From Excoecaria cochinchinensis (lineage: Eukaryota; Streptophyta; Magnoliopsida; Malpighiales; Euphorbiaceae), in NCBI GenBank assembly GCA_947683425.1, contig CANTUQ010000159.1, forward strand, positions 4,416,001-4,480,000: DNA of 64,000 nt, given 5' to 3'. This document shows positions 57,435-64,000 of the stretch, piece by piece. The notes beneath the pieces are model-generated. The model did not search any database. It worked only from the letters and a program-made list of their open reading frames with translations, and had not been told where the DNA came from. Made by a program: the position numbers and the translations under genes. The number at the start of each line of letters is the position of its first letter. Positions within the stretch are counted from its first letter, which is position 1.

Positions 57435-59394
57435 CCGCGGTAGATAATAGGACCCATCGGCTTAGGCATTTGGTCGGTGAGAGAAGAAGCAAAGTATAGC
57501 CATTTAGATTTCACACATTTAGTAATGAATGATGTTTCTCCTTTTATAAAAGAACTAGGAAATGATGAGTTAAACTGCTTTTGTCTTATATTTTTTCACA
57601 AAATTGTGTACATTTCAGTATGATTTCTCCATACATGATCACTATTTAACATAGATTCAGAATGCAAAATTATATCTAATCTCGGAGTGGACCTTGTAAG
57701 CATCAGACTCCTATTTCCAATCAGCCCTCTCGGGTTTTCTTGATTAGACATTTTCTCTCAAGCCTCTAATTTTTGCCTAGAGTGCCTTTTTTTGGTTTTC
57801 ACCCTGACGAGGTACCTAATTTTAGCAAGACCACCTTTTTTCGGTTTTCAACACGCAGGGAATTTATTATCTTCTTTTGATTTTTAGTCTTTAGCCATGG
57901 ACCTTCTTGGGTCTGTTGATGCTGATCTGTTATTTGAGCTCATCTTCATTGATGTCCATTAGAACTGCTGCCCCTTTGGACAAAATTTTCTTAGGAGCAA
58001 ATGGGTCTTCCCATGTCAGACCGAATTTACTTCGCATGTCTAGAAAATCAGGTCTCATTTGCCTAAAGACCGAATCTCCCTCTTTTAGTGAGTGTTTCCT
58101 GACCCTTTTTTCCAAATGATCGAACAAGGTGTTGATAGATCTGATCGCGATAGTAATCCCATAACCTATTTCCGTTTAAAGTGTTTAGCTGTTGTAGCTG
58201 TTGCTTCTATGACTGCCCCCTAAAGATTTGACGTATTCTGACAGGCAGTAGTGCTTCCGCCCCATGCATCGAGGAATAAAGCGTGACTCTTGTAGGGGTT
58301 CCGACTGTAGACCCTAGCAAGGGCCTCCTCCACAGTCGTACATCGTCAGCTTACCTCTTGTACTGCACACCCTCTATAATGATGAACTGGGTGGATAGCT
58401 TGTGAATCAGTCTTTTGGTCCTTTTCAGTAGCCAAGAAAAATGGCAAAGTATGGGTATGTGTAGATCAACGGGATTTGAAAGAAGTTTTCCCCCCAGGTA
58501 ACTTCCCCTTGTCCCATGTCGATGAGCAATTTTTTTCTCTTTTTATTTTTTATTTTTTTGCGTACATTTTTTTTCGCTCCCCAACAGGCTTTGTCCAAAT
58601 CCAGATAGTTTACACATACGTGCACTTCTCTTCTTAACCATTGGGGATGTCGTTGATCCACCTAGTTTGGCATTGTGCTTCAGTAAAAATTTAGCCCTAG
58701 TTCTGCTTGTGGATTCCCCCTTTTAACCTTTCCTGTCCCTCCTGGCTTGAATCTTCTGAGCTTCTGCTTGACTGGTTCATGATCGAGATACACTGGCATA
58801 GCGTGTTTGGCTACTTCATAATTATCTCCTGGTATGCCTTCATAGGTCAAGGCAAAGACTTTTTATTTCATTTTTTTTTCATTCGCTCAAATTTTAATCT
58901 ATCTTCAAGAGTCATAACAGATGCTATCAAGATTTTCTTTGGGTTCTCCAAAGTTTCGAGATTAAATGGAATGGCATTAGTTGAATCAATGTCAAAAATA
59001 AATGTGTCATGATTATCCATAGTGAAATCGTGAGAAATATCACACAAATAAGCGAAAACCATTCCTTTCATTTAATAAAAAACTAGAATTAAAAAGAAAA
59101 ATCATCATTAAATAGTTCAAAAATAAAAAGAGAACATCTAAATAGCTATTTTCTTCCTTCCTTGCCAACATGGATGCTGTGGTCAACGATCTGTCATCAT
59201 CCCCGGGAACCGTCTTCCTTCTCCACTTAAGTACTCAATCTGTCTTCCTCTTCTTCTTTCGCTCTTCCGAGTCAGAGATCTGCTTACTATCAATGAGGTC
59301 TTGAACCTGATCCCTTAATTTCCAACAATAGTCTATCAAATGTCCGGTGTGCTGGTGGAATGCACAATATTGATCCACTCTATGGTTGGGCTGC
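57435..59394 (-). pseudogene. Tat element F remnant: internally deleted gag-pol
   Basis: A collapsed copy in the order integrase C-terminus (57930-58127, KHSLKEGDSVFRQMRPDFLD), scrambled integrase (58130-58330), the RNase H-integrase linker (58340-58430), RT N-terminal pieces (VRKK/VCVNYLDLDKA near 58590-58640; 58710-58860), the pre-RT FDIDSTNAIPFNLETLENPK segment (about 58900-59010) and the gag knuckle region (QYCAFHQHTGHLIDYC, 59290-59380). Integrase core, RNase H and protease are missing. 57435-57499 on the plus strand is the last part of an antisense DUF7745 gene, showing that B inserted there. C cuts the gag end at 59394. Confidence 0.8.
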
Positions 59395-60612
59395 TGTAGA
59401 CACCGGGTCCCGAGGCGGTTCAAGATCAGAATTACCTTATGATGAAAGCGATACGTGCAAGTAAAGGTGTCAAAATTGATGTTTATCTTGTCGAGACCCT
59501 CGTTATTTTTAAATAAAAAATAAACAAATAAATATATAAAAATATATTATAAATAAATTTAATTAAATTAATATTATTAAGAAGTGTTATTTTTGATATT
59601 TAAAAAAAAGGGGGAAAAAGGGAAATTAAATTAGTTAATTAATTTAGTGGAATTAAATTAATTAATTGATTTAATTTAAAAAAAGGACAATTAAATTAGT
59701 TAATTAATTTGGTTTAGTTAAATTAATTAAACTAGTTAGTTAAATTAATTGGAAAAAAGATTTAAGAAAAAAATTTAAAAGCTTTAAAAAAAAATAAAAA
59801 AAAAATTAAACTCGTGTTGTAAAATGTGGTAAATGGCCAAAGTGGCCATTTACCACATTTGTGGCCGCGTGATGGCCTTTGCCATCACGCGGCCACTTTT
59901 GGTTTTTGGCCAAAAGCGGCCGCGTGGTGGCCACTTGGCCACCACTCGGTCCATTGGGTTTTTGCGTTTTTTAGACTGTTTTTCAGTCTGATTTTTTCAA
60001 TTTTTTTCACCGTTTTGTGTTATTTTCAATCAACAGAAAATGAAAAGTCTCTTTGGACTTTCTTTATTTTGGGACAAGGCTGAAAATGAAATGGGGATTC
60101 AATCCCCATTTTCGGAGGGAAGATTTTACAAAGAAAAAATTTTGGGCTTTTTCTCTCTAGCATTTTACTCTCTAGGAAGCACTTCTCTTCTTCAAAAAAA
60201 TTCTTAGCTTTCTTTCTTCAAGTTTTAATTTTTGTTTACTCTAAAATACTTAATCTTGGGTTGATTTGAGTAAGAGAAATTAATTTTCTTAGCTTATTCA
60301 CCCCACCAAAAATATTTTCTTGAACCAATTTTTTTAAAATACAGATTTTTATACTTTTTTCGAATATTATTGTCATAAAAAATCGACAAGGGAGACGGAT
60401 CAAGACACCGCTTTCTTCAATCTATAAAATTTCTGAGGGTAAACACTTGGATCATTTTCATTTATTTATTTGTATATTATTTATGGTTGTGAATATATTT
60501 CCCTTTTTCCTATTAATACCATGATTTTCGCCTAATGTTTTCTTTGATCTAGTCACTGTTGGCATCTATCTGTGATTTTAACTTATTTTCTTGTGATTTC
60601 TGGCGCCATCCC

Positions 60613-60643
<31 letters not shown>

Positions 60644-60780
60644 TTGTTATTGCGTTTTCTAAGTTTATATTCATTGTCATCCCCCTGTTTATGTTATTAT
60701 TATAATTATTATTGCTATTTATTTGTTTTGTCATTATTGTTATACTGTTTCCGTTGTTGATGATTTTATTAGTTTTATTC

Positions 60781-60849
<69 letters not shown>

Positions 60850-60885
60850 TGGCTGCCATTAACATCCTGTTAACATTATTATTAC

Positions 60886-60946
<61 letters not shown>

Positions 60947-62209
60947 ATGGCTGCCATTAACATCCTGTTAACATTATTATTACTGTTATTATTATTATTA
61001 TTATTGTTATTTTTACTATTATTTCTATTATATTTGTGTTCATATGTACTGTTAATATTTTGCCACTATTATTGTCATGATCATTATATTTTGCATTCAT
61101 TTCATTAATTTACCTAGAGTCATTATTAATATTTTCGATATTATTTTTGTATGAGTTTGAATCGGGTTATTTGAGCATCCCCGCGACTCCCCGGATGGGT
61201 CGCGACGCGTGGAGGGTCACATCGGTTCGGTGAGATCTCTCTAATTCCCTATCCTTTTGTTGTGTTTATTTGTAAATAATTATTTTATTTGTGCACGCAT
61301 GCGATAAAAAATCACAAAAATATTTCTATAATTAAATTAGAATTTTTACTAATAAAATTGGAGCCAATGTCCCTTGTTTTAGCCTAATAATGAAAATATC
61401 ACAATTAAAACGAAGAGTCAACTTTTCTCCAAAAATTGGATCACTCGTCCCTGTCTTCATCCAAACAACCAAAATGACTATTTGAACCCTCTTTAAATAA
61501 ACGCGAAGGAACCAATGTTCCTAAATCCTCAAATAGACACGAAGGAACCAATGTTCCTAAAATAATGCCCCGATTTATGTATGTCTTTTACTTTGATTTC
61601 GCGTGAGTGTTTAAAATTTATGCTCATTTCCTTTGGGCCCTTGTATTTAATTTCGGGGCAACTTTATTTATTTTTGGGGATTATATTCCGTCCCCATTTA
61701 TGTCTTTAATCTTCTTTTATTGGGGTTGTATTCCGCCCCTATTTCCTTTGTAATTGTGTGCTTGCATGTTTACCGCTTTCCTTATTTACCTCATTTATCG
61801 CTTTTATCGCTTCCATTTTTTTTTCTTTATGTGCTTTCATTGCGCCTTTAATTCTAAATGCATCGATCGCGTGAGATGAGAGATATAATTTTAAGAAGTT
61901 AAAAACTCACTTATAATTAACCAAAGCATAAATAAGAGGGAAGTTCCGGACATCATATCTCTGGTTTAGACCGTTAGAGGTGAGAGACTTTTTCCCAATT
62001 TCTAGCAAATTTGGTGGCGACTCCAAATGCCTCAAAGGTGCCTTTAGGTGTCATTAGACTAGGTTATTCTCCCCAATGTTCATTTGGGAGGAAAACACCG
62101 ATGATGTCTCATGTTGCCCATGATCAAAAGACGCAAACCTAATTCCTCGAATCCCAAAGGCGGATTCACAAGCGAGGGCCCTTGCTGGGTACTTCCGGTG
62201 CGCGTCACA
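59395..62209 (+). mobile_element. 5' LTR of element C (Tat/Ogre-type, E/C family)
   Basis: 2815 bp, from TGTAGACACCGGGTCCCGAG to GTGCGCGTCACA, followed by a primer-binding site. It has the GGCCGCGTGATGGCC/GGCCACTTGGCC block (about 59820-59950) and the ATT arrays, then the same blocks as LTR E in reverse complement. It is inserted in the gag region of remnant F. The second LTR is outside the window. Confidence 0.9.
60612..61006. repeat. (ATT)n microsatellites with a 98-bp duplicated unit, LTR C
   Basis: ATT runs at about 60619-60648, 60780-60846, 60888-60944 and 60985-61005. GGCTGCCATTAACATCCTGT begins at 60851 and again at 60949, so a unit of array plus unique sequence has duplicated in tandem. 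Confidence 0.92.
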
Positions 62210-63178
62210 GTGGCGACTCCACTGGGGAATTTGTGTTTGAGACTTTGCTCTGAAAGTGCTTTGGTTAAAATGTATAATTGGGTTTTTAAAACTTAAAATT
62301 CTATCTCTTTTCGAAATTTGCATTGCATCTTAGAGCCTTAGAATTACGCTAGTTGGTCCCTTCTTACCTCGGTGCATTCCCGAAGCACGATCCTACTTTC
62401 ACTCATTGTAGGGAAGTGTTAGGGATAATCACCAGCCCAAGCCTTGTACCTTTTGGTATATCAAATGGAGACCCGATCGGTCACTATGCTCGTGATGAGC
62501 TAGACCTGTTGGCAGGGACCATGCTTGGGTAGCCCTAAAATTTTATCACCTTGACCAAAGCCCATGTAATGGCAAGTTGAAACTTCCCCTAGGTAGCATG
62601 CTCCTTAATACGATGCTTGTGATGTGGGCCGTCACGTATTAAACAAAATCAAGCAAATTAAGTGGTCCTTTATCGAAGGCTTTCATGCCCCGGTAAGCCC
62701 ACCTTAACTTGATTGAATTGTTCAAATACGTAATGGCCAAAACCCATATGAATGCGCATTAGATTAAGACTGTTGTGCTGCCAGTTTTTCACCGTGCACC
62801 ATACGTGTCCGATGGGTTCCCTGTTAACCCTCGGATGAAGCCCACCTAAGAAAGAGACCGCACGACCTCGTGTGTGGGAGTGATAAGGTTGGAAGGATCT
62901 ATCTGCTTGCATGTGGTTATGGATGCTGCACAGCATGCTCGTGCATCGCATGTCATTCATGCATAAATACATGTATATATAAATAATAATAAATTTTCTC
63001 TCACGCTATGCGTGTACATACCTTTTTGTCTGCATATTATTTTTTCACGTGTACATACCATCCTGCATGTAATTCCTTCCATGCATCCCATCGTACTATG
63101 GTAGTCCATTGATCTCGCACTCATCAAAGACCATTCACATAGCACGATCATGCATTGTATATGTCATCCATGCATCAG
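62210..63178 (+). other. Primer-binding site and 5' leader of element C
   Basis: TGGCGACTCCACTGGGGA (62211-62228) is one base after the LTR. The leader repeats the blocks of elements A, B and G, then a short CATG-rich stretch (62930-63180). A CAG at 63176-63178 aligns with the predicted splice acceptors of A and B but has a weaker pyrimidine tract. Confidence 0.8.
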
Positions 63179-64000
63179 CTATCATAGATTCATCCAAGTG
63201 GACCAGAGGTTCTAATGATCGATTAGTGACGATAGACTCGCCCTTTGGATTGCTAGAATTAGTGCCTGTTTGGGATTTTGAGTCACTCTCAACGACTAGT
63301 GGATCATCTTCGATGGCAGAACTACCACGGGAGACTAGTGTTTTGACGGTGCAAGACCTAGATAAGAGACTTGGGGAATTTGAAAGGAAAATGTTAGCCA
63401 TGATGGAAAGCATCACTGCTCAAATGGCGCTAAATGCCAGGCAACCACCTGCAACCCCTACTGTTGGACAGGTCGAGTCGCCTATTAGGGAAGAAGCTCT
63501 TGTAGTAGTCACTACCATGCAATAACCAGTCGTTGAGCCCGCAGCGACACCTACTGAACAGAAAAGAGCCCTTGACCCGAAGGATGATCTTATAGAGAAG
63601 GAAGAGGATGGGCAAGTAATTCCTTGGGCCATCATGAATGAAGTCCCTGAGGGAAGGAAAGATGCAGTAAAGGAGATAGAAGGGGGGTTTGAGAAGTTTG
63701 AATCCCAGACAATGGCCATTATGGAGAATTTTGCTACCGTTGTGGTGTCACCTGCCGGAAAACACCTTACTGCTCCTACTATGTTGTAGAAAAATCATGA
63801 CCCAACTAAGGGATCACACCTACCACCAACTGGACCCAGAGGGGAATCAGCTGTCACTCTACCACCTGAGCAAAGAGGCAAAGGGCATATTTCAAAGAAG
63901 GGGCTTCTGGTGGTGACACAGGGCTTAAAGAGAAAGATCGATGTCCTTGAAGAGGAAATTATAGAGTCTAAACTTGCAGTTGCCCGGGCTGCTCGAGAGA
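63179..64000 (+). pseudogene. Element C gag, N-terminal part, two stops, cut by window edge
   Basis: The conserved extension (AIIDSSKWTRGSNDRL) is in frame with ATG 63313 (MAELPRETSVLTVQDLDKRL), followed by a coiled-coil-like EFERKMLAMMESI stretch comparable to the gag start of A (EFEGRMMNML). The frame then has TAA at 63523-63525 and TAG at 63787-63789 but stays open between and after them to the window end (LKRKIDVLEEEIIESKLAVA, coiled-coil-like). The gag core domain would lie beyond the edge. The stops may be mutations; without the rest of the element an additional first ORF, as in Ogre, is also possible. Confidence 0.65.

Overview
The window is a block of nested plant LTR retrotransposons. 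I see no host gene, tRNA, rRNA or CRISPR array. The Athila lineage, Tat/Ogre-type Ty3-gypsy elements with an extra archaeal-type RNase H, the plant-only DUF7745 domain and long ATT microsatellites point to an angiosperm, probably a eudicot with a repeat-rich genome. The species cannot be named from the sequence.

Layout. Region 1-8371 holds two opposed Tat-type LTR pieces around a GC-rich core, then a primer-binding site, a long CATG-rich leader and a 51-bp minisatellite. An LTR fragment (8372-8998) and a probable chromovirus-type LTR (8999 to about 10740) follow. Most of the rest is one stratified stack. F is an old minus-strand Tat remnant (57435-59394). B is a minus-strand Tat element inserted in F (5' LTR 55214-57434, decayed gag-pol, 3' ORF split between 44867-45160 and 10750-11761). 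D is a plus-strand solo LTR inserted in B (11762-44866 including what it contains). Inside D lie solo LTR E (13751-16650) and Tat element A (16702-44293, GCATG duplications at both ends). Inside the pol gene of A lies a young Athila element (24925-37031, CTAGG duplications, almost identical LTRs, intact 1795-codon gag-pol and 422-codon second ORF). Element C (plus strand) starts at 59395 inside F and runs off the right edge within its gag.

The unusual part is the tail of Tat elements A and B. Downstream of integrase each carries two extra genes transcribed away from each other from a compact region with two facing TATA boxes about 190-205 bp apart. One is a sense gene related to the Athila second ORF; the other is an antisense, intron-containing DUF7745 gene. 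In B the antisense gene is open across both predicted exons (374 codons) although gag-pol of the same copy has many stops. GC-rich GACGGGC palindromes sit between the two TATA boxes and also upstream of the LTR TATA boxes of A, B and D. The unrelated Athila element has its own CpG palindrome, TCGCGATCGCGA, in its LTRs, before its second ORF and inside its gag coding sequence.

All homology calls come from reading motifs and comparing copies within the window. No database search was run.
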